Source of the DNA: Plantactinospora endophytica
GTDB taxonomy: Bacteria > Actinomycetota > Actinomycetes > Mycobacteriales > Micromonosporaceae
Length of the DNA stretch: 64,000 nt
Assembly (NCBI RefSeq): GCF_016862915.1
Contig: NZ_BONW01000041.1
Span: 1-64,000 of the forward strand
Direction: 5' to 3'
The notes below the pieces were generated by a model, which was given only the letters and a program-made list of their open reading frames with translations, ran no database searches and was not told where the DNA came from. Positions 16,673 through 25,023 of this stretch are shown here, piece by piece. The first letter of the stretch is position 1; each line of letters begins with the position of its first letter. Position numbers and translations under genes: made by a program.

Positions 16673-17412
16673 GCCTCCTCCTCGGTGCTCGCCAGGATCT
16701 CGGCGTAGTGGACGGCCCGGGGGGCGCCCGGGGTCGAGCGCCCGCGCCGGGACAGTCCGCCGCCGATGTGCGCCAGGCAGGAGTTGTCCGCCGCCGCCAC
16801 GTACGCCGCCCCGGTGTCGCAGACCGCCGCGCACTTGTCGGCCAGCATCGCGGCCGAGACGTCGGCGTTCTTCACCGCGAAGGTGCCGCCGAACCCGCAG
16901 CACTCCTCGGCGCCGGGCAGTTCCACCAGGTCCAGCCCGCGTACCGCGCGCAGCAGCCGCAGCGGCCGGTCGCCGAGCCGGAGCATCCGCAGCCCGTGGC
17001 AGGTCGGGTGGTAGGTCACCCGGTGCGGGAAGGCGGCGCCGACGTCGGTCACCCCGAGCACGTCGACCAGCAGTTCGGAGAGTTCGTGAACCCGGGGCGC
17101 CAGCTCGGCGACCGCCGCCGCCAGCTCCGGGTCCGGTCCGGCCAGCCGGGGGTACGACTCCCGGACCATCGCCACGCACGAGCCGGACGGGGCCACCACG
17201 GCGTCGTACCGGCCGAAGGTGTCGACGAAGTTCCGGACCAGCGGCAACGCCTCGGCCCGGTACCCGCTGTTGGCGTGCATCTGCCCGCAGCAGGACTGCT
17301 CGACCGGGAACTCGACGGTGTGGCCGAGCCGCTCCAGTACGCGTACCACGGCTTGGCCGGTGGCCGGGAAGACCAGGTCGTTGACGCAGGTCACGAAGAG
17401 GGCTATCCGCAT
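16669..17412 (-). CDS. lutA: CCG-domain lactate utilization protein A
   Basis: 247 residues. Two cysteine-rich CCG modules (Pfam DUF224 type) at Cys41-Cys42-Gly (QSCCGQMHANSGYR) and Cys171-Cys172-Gly (EECCGFGGTFAVKNADVS), each with paired upstream Cys residues (Cys9, Cys79, Cys138). These bind iron-sulfur clusters in heterodisulfide-reductase-like and Lut proteins. The start overlaps the regulator stop by one base (TGATG). Confidence 0.93.
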   Translation of the reverse strand: MRIALFVTCVNDLVFPATGQAVVRVLERLGHTVEFPVEQSCCGQMHANSGYRAEALPLVRNFVDTFGRYDAVVAPSGSCVAMVRESYPRLAGPDPELAAAVAELAPRVHELSELLVDVLGVTDVGAAFPHRVTYHPTCHGLRMLRLGDRPLRLLRAVRGLDLVELPGAEECCGFGGTFAVKNADVSAAMLADKCAAVCDTGAAYVAAADNSCLAHIGGGLSRRGRSTPGAPRAVHYAEILASTEEEA

Positions 17413-18182
17413 CAGGATCCTTCGAAGAACGGCAGGTGCCGGTCGGCGGCGGCGAGCAGGTGGGCGCGCATCGCCGAGCCGGCGGCGTCCGGGTCGCCGG
17501 TGCCGATCGCGTCGACGATCCGCAGGTGCTCCCGGGCACTGGTCCCGTAGTGCGCGGTGGGGAAGTGCAGCCGGAACAGGTGCAGATGGGCGCGGAGGCG
17601 TACCACGGCCGCGTGCAGCATCCGGTTGCCGGACCGTTCGGCGAGCAGGTGGTGGAAGCGGGCGTCCTGGGCGGTGAACGCGGCGATCGCGGCGAAGCCC
17701 TCGGTCCCGGGTACCTGGTCGGGCAGCTCGGCCTCGCGGCGGAGCTGCGCCAGGACGTCGGCCGATCCCGGCGGATCCGCGCCGGCACCGTCCCCGTTCC
17801 CGGCTGCCGCCCTGTCGCCGCTGCCGCTGTCGCTGTCGCTGCCGGTGGCGTCGCGGCGTCCGCTGAACCGTTCGGCGACCCGGTGGGCCGAGGCGGTCTC
17901 CAGGATCAGCCGCATCTCCACCAACTCGTCGAACTCGGCCCGGGTGAGCAGCGGCGCCGCCGTGTACCCGGCCAGCGGGCGCTTGCGGACCAGCCCGTCG
18001 GCCTCCAGCCGGGCCAGCGCCTCGCGGACCGGGGTCGGTGACACCTCCAGCCGTCGGGCCAGCGCGTCGATGTTGATCCGTTCACCGGGTGCCACGGCGT
18101 GGTCCATCACGAGGGCGCGCACCGACTCGTACACGTCGTCGGCGAGCGTGGTCCGGCGAGCCGGTCGGAGCAGACCGTTCAC
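17412..18182 (-). CDS. GntR/FadR-family regulator of the lut operon
   Basis: 256 residues. N-terminal winged helix (residues 10-70, SPTPVREALARLEADGLVRK) and a C-terminal FCD ligand domain (FDELVEMRLILETASAHRVA ... HRLPFFEG-type end). An odd Ser/Asp/Gly-rich insert (SDSDSGSGDRAAAGNGDGAG) splits the first FCD helix from the rest. The GTG at 18182 (VNGLLRPARRTTL) fits the domain start. No Shine-Dalgarno is visible and a -10-like TATAGG lies ten bases upstream. First gene of the gntR-lutABC operon; it probably responds to lactate. Confidence 0.88.
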   Translation of the reverse strand: MNGLLRPARRTTLADDVYESVRALVMDHAVAPGERINIDALARRLEVSPTPVREALARLEADGLVRKRPLAGYTAAPLLTRAEFDELVEMRLILETASAHRVAERFSGRRDATGSDSDSGSGDRAAAGNGDGAGADPPGSADVLAQLRREAELPDQVPGTEGFAAIAAFTAQDARFHHLLAERSGNRMLHAAVVRLRAHLHLFRLHFPTAHYGTSAREHLRIVDAIGTGDPDAAGSAMRAHLLAAADRHLPFFEGS

Positions 18183-18536
18183 GATCGAAGATCCTATAGG
18201 GAAAACGTCCGGGCCCGGAAGATCCCCGCGGCCGACGGTGATCGCCGGGCCGGCGGCGGCCCACTCTGGTTGGATCGGGCCAACCGATCGGATCGGGTCA
18301 CCCGACCGGGCCGGGCGACTCGGGTCACCCGACTCGGGCCGGACGGGCCGCGCCGGACCGGGCGGACGAGTCGGGCCGGACGGACGAGTCGGGCCGGACG
18401 GACGAGTCGGGCCGGACGGACGAGTCGGGCCGGACGGATCGACGGGTCGGGCCGGGTCGGACGGGTCGGGTCCGGGACCTGGACAGGACGAGTGTGCAAC
18501 GGCGCGGCCGGACGGCCGGCCGGGGAGGAGCGAGGC
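18183..18536. promoter_or_regulatory. Divergent promoter region with lut palindrome and 18-bp repeats
   Basis: The palindrome CCTATAGG (18193-18200) overlaps a -10-like TATAGG for the leftward gntR transcript, a candidate autoregulatory site. From 18290 to 18470 the DNA is repetitive (see the tandem repeat). No gene is seen in this 354-base gap. Confidence 0.45.
18365..18436. repeat. Four perfect 18-bp tandem repeats
   Basis: Four identical copies of GACGAGTCGGGCCGGACG (18365-18382, 18383-18400, 18401-18418, 18419-18436), flanked by degenerate GGGTCACCCGACTCGG-like copies on the left. They lie in the leader of the lactonase gene. Confidence 0.9.
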
Positions 18537-19589
18537 ATGTCGGGCGGTGCCGGGATCGTGCACATCGGCTGCTATACGGCGGAGAGCGGCGGGCGGGGGA
18601 CGGGCATCGTGGCCGCCCGCCGGGACACCGCCACCGGCGGACTGGAACCGCTCGGCGTGGTGGCGGCCACGCCGTCGCCGTCGTTCCTGGCCCGGCATCC
18701 CCGGCTGCCGGTGCTCTACGCGGTCAACGAGCTGCCCGACGGCACGGTCAGCGCCTGGACGGTACAACCCGACGGTGCGTTGACCCCGCTCTCGGTCCGG
18801 TCCACCGGTGGTGCCGCCCCGTGCCACCTCGCCGTCGACCCGGCCGGGGAGTTCCTGTTCGTGGCGAACTACGGCAGCGGCAGTGTCGCCGTACATCCGC
18901 TGGACGCGACCGGGGCGCCGGGTGACCGGTCCGATCTGGTCGTGCACGACGGACGCGGGCCGGTACCGGACCGCCAGGCCGGGCCGCACGCGCACATGGT
19001 CTCGCCCGACCCGGCCGGTACCGGGCTGCTCGCGGTGGACCTCGGCACCGACTCGCTCTACAGGTACGACCGGACGTCCGACGGGCGGCTGCGCGAGGTC
19101 GACAGGTACCCGACCCGGCCCGGTACCGGCCCCCGGCATCTGGCCCGGCACCCGGACGGCCGGCGCTGTTTCGTCGCCGGTGAGCTGGACGCCTCCGTCA
19201 CCGCGTACGCCTGGGACGACGCCGGCCGGCTCGTCGAGCGGGGCCGGGTCGAGGCCAGTCGCCGGCCCGGCCACGTGCAGCCCTCCGAGATCGCGGTCGG
19301 GCCGGACGGCCGGTTTCTCTACCTGGCCAACCGGGGCGTCGGCACGGTCACGGTCTTCGCCCTCGACGACGCCACGCCCCGCTATCTGGCGGAGGTCTCC
19401 GGCCTCGGCGACTGGCCCCGGCACCTGGCGCTGCTCGGCGGTCACCTCTACGTCGCAGAGGAACGGGCCGACGCGATCGCGGTGTTCACGGTGGACCCCG
19501 CATCCGGGATACCGGCGGATTCGCCCACCCGGATCGCGGTGCCGAGTCCGACCTGCGTACTCGGGGACGGGCCCTTAATTCTTCTATAA
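18537..19589 (+). CDS. Lactonase-family (6-phosphogluconolactonase-like) beta-propeller protein
   Basis: 350 residues, the normal length of seven-bladed Pgl/YbhE-type lactonases. Blades begin with HIGCYTAE; HLAVDPAGEFLFVANYGSGS, PHAHMVSPDP, TGPRHLARHPDGR and PSEIAVGPDGRFLYLANRG carry the family His/Asp/Arg residues. GGGGAGGAG precedes the ATG at 18537. It would hydrolyse 6-phosphogluconolactone in the pentose phosphate pathway or a related lactone. The last four codons (TTA ATT CTT CTA) are AT-rich and unlike the rest. Confidence 0.85.
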   Translation: MSGGAGIVHIGCYTAESGGRGTGIVAARRDTATGGLEPLGVVAATPSPSFLARHPRLPVLYAVNELPDGTVSAWTVQPDGALTPLSVRSTGGAAPCHLAVDPAGEFLFVANYGSGSVAVHPLDATGAPGDRSDLVVHDGRGPVPDRQAGPHAHMVSPDPAGTGLLAVDLGTDSLYRYDRTSDGRLREVDRYPTRPGTGPRHLARHPDGRRCFVAGELDASVTAYAWDDAGRLVERGRVEASRRPGHVQPSEIAVGPDGRFLYLANRGVGTVTVFALDDATPRYLAEVSGLGDWPRHLALLGGHLYVAEERADAIAVFTVDPASGIPADSPTRIAVPSPTCVLGDGPLILL

Positions 19590-19606
19590 ATAAGCATAAG
19601 ATCTTT
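19573..19606. promoter_or_regulatory. AT-rich island spanning the lactonase stop; candidate promoter
   Basis: A sharp AT-rich tract interrupts 72% GC DNA, covering the last lactonase codons and about 17 bases beyond. TTAATT, a 16-base spacer and TAAGAT could be a promoter for the VWA gene downstream. Confidence 0.45.
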
Positions 19607-19787
19607 TTGGCGGGTGGTGGACCGATGGCGCCCTGTTGGGCGGTATTCTCGACGGTCTGAGGCCGGTCGACTACCTAAAGTGAACGAAACTCGGAAAGTC
19701 TTTGCCTTCTCGGTAACATTCCGCCGTTCGCCCCTGGCACGACTTCGCAGAAGCCCTCAAGATGGTCAGGTGCCTGGCCGCCATCGC

Positions 19788-21545
19788 ATGCGTAAGAGTA
19801 TTCGAGGGGCGGGTGTCATCGCCGGTGCGATGGCGCTCGTCCTCGTCGCCGTCGGAGGGTGGTACGGCTACCGGCAGTGGACCGGGTCGGACTGCTCCGG
19901 GGAGCTGAAGCTCACCCTCGCCGCCGCGCCGGAGATCGCTCCAGCCGTCGAGAAGACCGCGGACGCCTGGGCCGCCGACGGCGCCGAGGTCGACGGCCTC
20001 TGTGTGGCGGTCGAGGTCACCGCCGCCGAGTCCGTCGAGATGGCTGCGGCGGTCGCCGGTCAGCACGGCGTGTCGGTGTCCGGGGTCGGGCAGGCCAGCG
20101 GCAGTGCCGTACTGCCCAACGTCTGGCTGCCGGACTCCTCCACCTGGCTGCTGCGGCTGCGCCAGCAGGCTCCCGCGTTCGCGCCGCAGAACAACACCTC
20201 GGTCGCCCGCAGCCCCGTGGTGGTGGCCATGCCGGAGCCGCTCGCCACCACCGTCGGCTGGCCGCAGAAGAAGCTCGGCTGGAAGGACCTGCTGGGCCGG
20301 ATCACCACCGGTACCCAGCTCAAGACCGGGCTGGTCGAGCCGAGCCGGGACGCCGCCGGCCTGGCCGGGCTGCTCTCGCTCTCCATCGCCGCGCAGTCGG
20401 CCGGCGGCGCACAGGCCCAGCAGGCGACCACGGCGGCGCTGCGGGCGCTGGCCACCGGTGTCTCGGCCGTCCGCGAGGAGTTGATCGCCCAGTTCCCCCG
20501 GGCGACCGACCCGACGTCGATCGCCCGTGGCCTGGGTGCCGCCGCGCTCTCCGAAGAAGACGTCATCGAGTTCAACGCGAAGAAGCCGCCGGTACCACTC
20601 GCCGCCCTCTACCTCGAACCCGCGCCGATCTCGCTCGACTACCCGTACGCGGTGATGCCCGGCATCGAGCCGGCCAAGGCGGCGGCTGCGGACAAGCTTT
20701 TCGCGGCGCTCGGCACCGCCGGCTTCCGGCGCGACCTGGCCGCGCAGGGGCTCCGGGCCGCGGACGGCACCTGGGCCGACGGCTTCGCGCCGCCCCGGGG
20801 TGCGCCGAGCCCGGCCGGCACCAGCCAGCCGACGCCGACCACTCCGGCGCCCAACCCCGGCGGCACCGCCGGGGGCGGGGACGGACTGCTGATCGAGCGG
20901 GTGCTCTCCAGTTGGGCCGTGGCCACCCAGACCGGCCGGATGCTGGCGATCATCGACATCTCCGGCTCGATGTCCCGCAAGGTGCCGACCGCCAACAACG
21001 CCACCCGGATGCAGGTCACCCTGGAGGCGGCCCGGCGCGGTCTCGCGCTCTTCGACGACTCCTGGGCGCTCGGCCTGTGGGTCTTCTCCACCGAGTTGAA
21101 CGGTTCCCGCGACTACCGCTCGCTGGTGCCGATCGGCCCGATGTCCGCCCAGCGGGAGCAGTTGGAGAGCAAGCTCGGCACGATCACCCCGAAGAAGCTC
21201 GGCGACACCGGTCTCTACGACACGATCCTCGCCGGCTACCGGGCCGTGCAGGACGACTGGCAGCCGGGCCGGGTCAACTCGGTGGTGATGCTCACCGACG
21301 GCAAGAACGAGGACGCCGACGGGATCAGCCAGGCGGCCCTGCTCGCCGAGTTGAAGCGGATCAGTGACCCGGACCGCCCGGTCCGAGTGATCATCATCGG
21401 CATCAGTGCCGAGGTCAGCAAGGCCGAACTGGACTCGATCCCGAAGGTGACCGGCGGCGGTGCCTTCGTCACCGAGGACCCCGCGAAGATCGGCGACATC
21501 TTCCTCCAGGCGATCGCCGCCCGCGAGTCGTCCACCCCGCGCTGA
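19788..21545 (+). CDS. Membrane-anchored protein with substrate-binding-like and VWA domains
   Basis: 585 residues. One N-terminal membrane anchor (VIAGAMALVLVAVGGWYGY) is followed by an extracytoplasmic domain like a type 2 periplasmic binding protein (about 35-330; LKLTLAAAPEIAPAVEKTAD). A Pro/Thr/Gly linker comes next (about 345-365). The C-terminal VWA domain keeps the MIDAS signature DISGSMS and VVMLTDGKNED. VWA modules bind ligands or partner proteins through a metal ion; the binding domain may recognise a surface ligand. The start at 19788 (MRKSIRGAG) lacks a strong Shine-Dalgarno; GTG at 19769 is out of frame with it, so the choice is tentative. Confidence 0.85.
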   Translation: MRKSIRGAGVIAGAMALVLVAVGGWYGYRQWTGSDCSGELKLTLAAAPEIAPAVEKTADAWAADGAEVDGLCVAVEVTAAESVEMAAAVAGQHGVSVSGVGQASGSAVLPNVWLPDSSTWLLRLRQQAPAFAPQNNTSVARSPVVVAMPEPLATTVGWPQKKLGWKDLLGRITTGTQLKTGLVEPSRDAAGLAGLLSLSIAAQSAGGAQAQQATTAALRALATGVSAVREELIAQFPRATDPTSIARGLGAAALSEEDVIEFNAKKPPVPLAALYLEPAPISLDYPYAVMPGIEPAKAAAADKLFAALGTAGFRRDLAAQGLRAADGTWADGFAPPRGAPSPAGTSQPTPTTPAPNPGGTAGGGDGLLIERVLSSWAVATQTGRMLAIIDISGSMSRKVPTANNATRMQVTLEAARRGLALFDDSWALGLWVFSTELNGSRDYRSLVPIGPMSAQREQLESKLGTITPKKLGDTGLYDTILAGYRAVQDDWQPGRVNSVVMLTDGKNEDADGISQAALLAELKRISDPDRPVRVIIIGISAEVSKAELDSIPKVTGGGAFVTEDPAKIGDIFLQAIAARESSTPR

Positions 21546-21569
21546 CCCCGGCCGCGACCCGCTCGACCA

Positions 21570-21607
21570 CGCCCGCCGTACCGGCCACCGTGCCGGTGCG
21601 GCGGGCG
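21570..21607 (+). terminator. Long hairpin after the VWA gene
   Basis: CGCCCGCCG-T-ACCGG pairs with CCGGT-G-CGGCGGGCG around an eight-base loop, 24 bases after the VWA stop codon. Confidence 0.75.
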
Positions 21608-21655
21608 TCGCGTTGCCGAACGTGAGCAGCCGGACGACCGGCGACGCAAACAAAT

Positions 21656-21669
21656 GACAGTAATCTGTC
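21656..21669 (+). promoter_or_regulatory. Palindromic operator candidate GACAG-TAAT-CTGTC
   Basis: A perfect inverted repeat with AT centre in an AT-richer patch about 110 bases before the glycosylphosphotransferase start. It could be bound by a dimeric regulator; no family can be assigned. Confidence 0.4.
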
Positions 21670-21779
21670 GGAAGCTCTCGGTGATGCCCCTGGTAGGTGA
21701 AGATGTCGAAGTGCCTCCGGGGCCGTTCGACGAGGCAGCGAGCGGCTTATCGGGTGCCCCCTGGAGCGAGGGAGGGCCG

Positions 21780-23264
21780 GTGACGTCGGCGACTTTGCTG
21801 AGCCCCACCACGATGCCTCCGGAGTCGACCTCGGGGGCATCCGCGACCTCGTCCCGGATGCGTCAGCGCGGCTACATCCGTACCCTGCTGGTGCTCGACA
21901 CCGTCATCCTGGTGCTGGCGGTGATCGGCGGCTACTTCGCCCGGTTCGGCGGCGACGAGGCGCGCGGCTCCGACATCCCGTACGGGATCGTCGGGCCGGT
22001 TCTGGTGCTCGCCTGGCTCGCCTCGCTCAAGGCACTGCGTTGCTACGACCACCGGGTGCTCGGCTACGGCGCCGACGAGTACCGTCGGGTCACCTCGGCC
22101 AGCCTGCGGCTCGCCGGAGGGATCGCGATCGCCGGCTACCTCGCCAACGTGGGGGTCTCGCGGGGCTTCCTCGGCATCTCCTTCGCGGTCGGCACCGTCG
22201 GGCTGGTGGTCGCCCGGTTCGCCGCCCGGAAACGGCTGCACTGGTCCCGGTCCCGGGGCGCCGGCTGGTCCCGGCGGGTGCTCGCGGTCGGCGACACCGC
22301 ACACGTCCTCGAACTGGTGCACACGCTGCGCCGCGAGCCGTACGCCGGCTACCAGGTGGTCGGCGCCTGCATCCCGGACGCGCTGCTCGCCCCGGTGCCG
22401 CAGCGCCTCGGTGACGTACCGGTGCTGGGCTCGTTCCGGGCCATCGTCGACGCCGCCTCGGCGATCAACGCCGACACGGTCGCGGTGACCGCCTCGAACG
22501 AGCTGACCGCCACCCGGCTGCGCCGGCTCGGCTGGCAGTTGGAGGGGACCGGGATCGACCTCGTGCTGGCTCCGGCGCTGACCGACGTCGCCGGGCCACG
22601 GATCCACACCCAGCCGGTCGCCGGGCTGCCGCTGATCCACGTCGAGGCGCCGGAGTTCCGGGGCGCCCGCAAGGTGGTCAAGTCCTTCGTGGACCGGGCA
22701 CTGGCCGCCACGGCGCTGGCGTTCCTGCTGCCGCTGCTGGCCGTCGTCGCGCTCGCCATCAAACTGGACAGCCGGGGATCGGTGATCTTCCGGCAGATCC
22801 GGGTCGGGCAGGGCGGCCGGGAGTTCGGGGTGTACAAGTTCCGGACCATGGTGGTCAACGCGGACGCACTGCTGGCCGACCTGGCCACCAAGAACGAGAC
22901 CGACGGCCTGATGTTCAAGATGCGGGTCGATCCCCGGGTCACCCGGGTCGGCCGGGTGCTGCGCAAGTGGTCCCTCGACGAGCTGCCGCAACTCGCCAAC
23001 GTGATGTTCGGGCACATGAGCCTGGTCGGGCCCCGCCCGCCGCTGCCGTCCGAGGTGGCCCGCTACGACGGCGACGTCGCCCGCCGACTGCTGGTCAAGC
23101 CGGGCATCACCGGCCTCTGGCAGATCAGCGGCCGGTCGGACCTGAGCTGGGAGGACGGCATCCGGCTCGACCTCTACTACGTGGAGAACTGGTCACTCGC
23201 CGCCGACCTGACCATTCTGTGGAAGACCTTCGGCGCGGTGGTCCGGACCCGGGGCGCGTACTGA
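21780..23264 (+). CDS. Polyprenyl glycosylphosphotransferase (exopolysaccharide initiating enzyme)
   Basis: About 494 residues from the GTG at 21780, which follows GAGGGAGGG. It transfers a sugar-1-phosphate from a nucleotide sugar to undecaprenyl phosphate at the membrane. Four N-terminal membrane helices and a CoA-binding-like domain (VLAVGDTAHVLELVHTLRRE) precede a fifth helix (ALAATALAFLLPLLAVVALA). The catalytic bacterial sugar transferase domain has IKLDSRGSVIFRQIRVGQGG, YKFRTM, DELPQL, LVGPRPPLP and KPGITGLWQISGRSD. The frame is open to 21654, but that extension contains a TTA codon and lacks a ribosome-binding site. It stands alone without other glycan genes here. Confidence 0.92.
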   Translation: MTSATLLSPTTMPPESTSGASATSSRMRQRGYIRTLLVLDTVILVLAVIGGYFARFGGDEARGSDIPYGIVGPVLVLAWLASLKALRCYDHRVLGYGADEYRRVTSASLRLAGGIAIAGYLANVGVSRGFLGISFAVGTVGLVVARFAARKRLHWSRSRGAGWSRRVLAVGDTAHVLELVHTLRREPYAGYQVVGACIPDALLAPVPQRLGDVPVLGSFRAIVDAASAINADTVAVTASNELTATRLRRLGWQLEGTGIDLVLAPALTDVAGPRIHTQPVAGLPLIHVEAPEFRGARKVVKSFVDRALAATALAFLLPLLAVVALAIKLDSRGSVIFRQIRVGQGGREFGVYKFRTMVVNADALLADLATKNETDGLMFKMRVDPRVTRVGRVLRKWSLDELPQLANVMFGHMSLVGPRPPLPSEVARYDGDVARRLLVKPGITGLWQISGRSDLSWEDGIRLDLYYVENWSLAADLTILWKTFGAVVRTRGAY

Positions 23265-23305
23265 CCCCGGGTCCGAGACCTCCCCGCCCCCGGGGAAGGC
23301 GCGGG

Positions 23306-24430
23306 TCAGATCCCGCGCCAGTCCAGGCAGACCACCACGGCGTCGTCGATCAGGTCGCTGCCGACGAACGCCCGCAGGTCGCCGAGGAGCGACCGTACCG
23401 CCTCCAGCGGAGCCAACGGCCTGGTCCGGCGGATGGAGCGGTGCAGCGCGGTGTCGGCGTACCGGGCGGTGCGGGAGGTAGCGTCGACCACGCCGTCGCT
23501 GACGATGAAGAGCCGGTCGCCGACCGCGAGCTCGAACCGCTGCGACTGGTAGATGGTGCCGTCGAACATGCCGAGCGGGAACTGGTCGTCCAGCGGCTGC
23601 TCGATCACCTCGCCCTCGCGCAGCACGAGCAGCCGTGGCGAGCCGGCGTCCACCGCCGTCACCACCCCGGTACGCAGGTCCAACTCCAGCAGCAGCGCGG
23701 AGAGGTGCTGGATGCCCTGGTGGTAGGCGTAGATCGCCTGGTCGGCCAGGGCCGCCTGGTCGGCGAGTTCGAGGCCGGCCCGGCGGGCGTTGCGCAGCGC
23801 GTTGGTGCCGAGGCAGGTGAGCATCGAGGCGGTGACCCCCTCGCCCATGCCGTTGACCGTGGAGAGCCAGAGCCGCTGCCCGTCGTCGGCCCAGTCGAAG
23901 CTGTCGCCGCGCACCGCGTACGCCGGTTCGAGTTGGCCGGCCAGGCTGAACGAGGGACGGATCCGGCTCCGGCCGGGCAGCAGTTCCCACTGCATCTCGG
24001 CGGCCAGGGTCAGCCGACGGGTTCGGGCGCCGACGGCGTACTTGTCGGTGCCGGGGCGTACCGCGACCAGTTCGTGCGCCAGCGCGGTCGCCGCCTCCGC
24101 CAGCTCGTCGCGCCGCTCCGGGTCCTCGGGCGCGGGCGCGAGCCGGAGTACGCCGAGCCGCTCGCCGCGATGCGTCACCGGTAGGTAGAACACGCCGTCC
24201 TGCACCACCGGGGCCTGATGGTCGAAGCACCGCCAGGCGGGGCTGCCGGCCCCGACCACCGGATCGCCCCCGTGCAGCGGTACCAGCGCGGCGAGCCGGT
24301 AGTCGACCTGGAGCAGTTCCGTTTCCGCCGCCCCGTACGCCCTGGTCAGCTCGGCGCCGAAGCGCTCGACGACGAGGTCCGCCGGCGCCTCGGCCAGGGT
24401 ACGGCGGACGTCGGTCAACCGGCCCGTCAT
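23306..24430 (-). CDS. SpoIIE/PP2C-type serine phosphatase (RsbU-like)
   Basis: 374 residues. An N-terminal GAF-like sensor region (about 1-125) precedes a PP2C_SIG domain. The domain contains GDSFDWADDGQRLWLSTVNGMGEGVTASMLT, where the usual GD-x-D...D-x-x-GHG pattern is altered to VNGMGEG, and VSDGVVDA plus DDAVVVCLDW, which supply metal-binding Asp residues. Such enzymes usually dephosphorylate anti-anti-sigma factors. Divergent from a MarR gene 116 bases away. The N-G-M-G-E-G variant could reduce activity. Confidence 0.85.
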   Translation of the reverse strand: MTGRLTDVRRTLAEAPADLVVERFGAELTRAYGAAETELLQVDYRLAALVPLHGGDPVVGAGSPAWRCFDHQAPVVQDGVFYLPVTHRGERLGVLRLAPAPEDPERRDELAEAATALAHELVAVRPGTDKYAVGARTRRLTLAAEMQWELLPGRSRIRPSFSLAGQLEPAYAVRGDSFDWADDGQRLWLSTVNGMGEGVTASMLTCLGTNALRNARRAGLELADQAALADQAIYAYHQGIQHLSALLLELDLRTGVVTAVDAGSPRLLVLREGEVIEQPLDDQFPLGMFDGTIYQSQRFELAVGDRLFIVSDGVVDATSRTARYADTALHRSIRRTRPLAPLEAVRSLLGDLRAFVGSDLIDDAVVVCLDWRGI

Positions 24431-24546
24431 CGTCGACCCGCCGGCCGTACCGTGCTGCCGGCCGGCCGTTCTGACCGGCCCGGATCCGTCGTCCGGGCCC
24501 GCGCCGATGCGGTCACCTGGATGTCGGCGGTAGTGTCGGGATCACC

Positions 24547-25023
24547 ATGGCTGAATCCGGCGGTCCCGGCGGACCGGATGCGACGCTCGCCACGGCGGTG
24601 GACACCGCCGCGGCGGCGCTGCTGTCGATCTGGGACGCCGCCCGGGAGCGGACCAGCGGCCGGCTGTCCAGCTCGCAGATGCGCGCCCTGATGGTGGTCG
24701 AGCAGTTCGACGGGATCAACCTCCGCGGCCTGGCCGGGATCCTTGGCATGTTGCTCTCCTCGGCGAGCCGGCTGTGCGACCGGCTCGTCGCGGCCGGGCT
24801 GCTCGAACGGGAGCCGGGCCGGGCCGACCGTCGGGAGATCTCCCTGCATCTCACCACGGTCGGGCAGAAACTGCTCGCCGAAATCCGCGCCGACCGCCGG
24901 GCGCGGCTCGCCGAGACGCTCGCCGGGATGACTCCGGCCGGCCGGCAGGCGCTGCTGCGCGGGCTCATCGAGTTCGACCAGGCGTTCCGGGCGGACGTCG
25001 AGCCGACCGAACGTTCCGCCTGA
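24547..25023 (+). CDS. MarR-family transcriptional regulator
   Basis: 158 residues. A winged helix-turn-helix contains LSSSQMRALMVVEQFDGINL, LAGILGMLLSSASRLCDRLVAAGLL and EREPGRADRREISLHLTTVG (the wing with its DRR signature). Flanking helices form the dimer interface. It probably controls itself or the divergent phosphatase gene through the 116-base gap. Two Cys residues at most, so redox sensing is not evident. Confidence 0.85.
   Translation: MAESGGPGGPDATLATAVDTAAAALLSIWDAARERTSGRLSSSQMRALMVVEQFDGINLRGLAGILGMLLSSASRLCDRLVAAGLLEREPGRADRREISLHLTTVGQKLLAEIRADRRARLAETLAGMTPAGRQALLRGLIEFDQAFRADVEPTERSA

Noticed and set aside
18365-18436. Regular repeats considered as a CRISPR array
   Set aside because: The 18-bp units are directly contiguous with no spacers, and there are no cas genes.
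19573-19606. AT-rich island considered as an insertion-sequence end
   Set aside because: No transposase, no terminal inverted repeats and no target duplication nearby.
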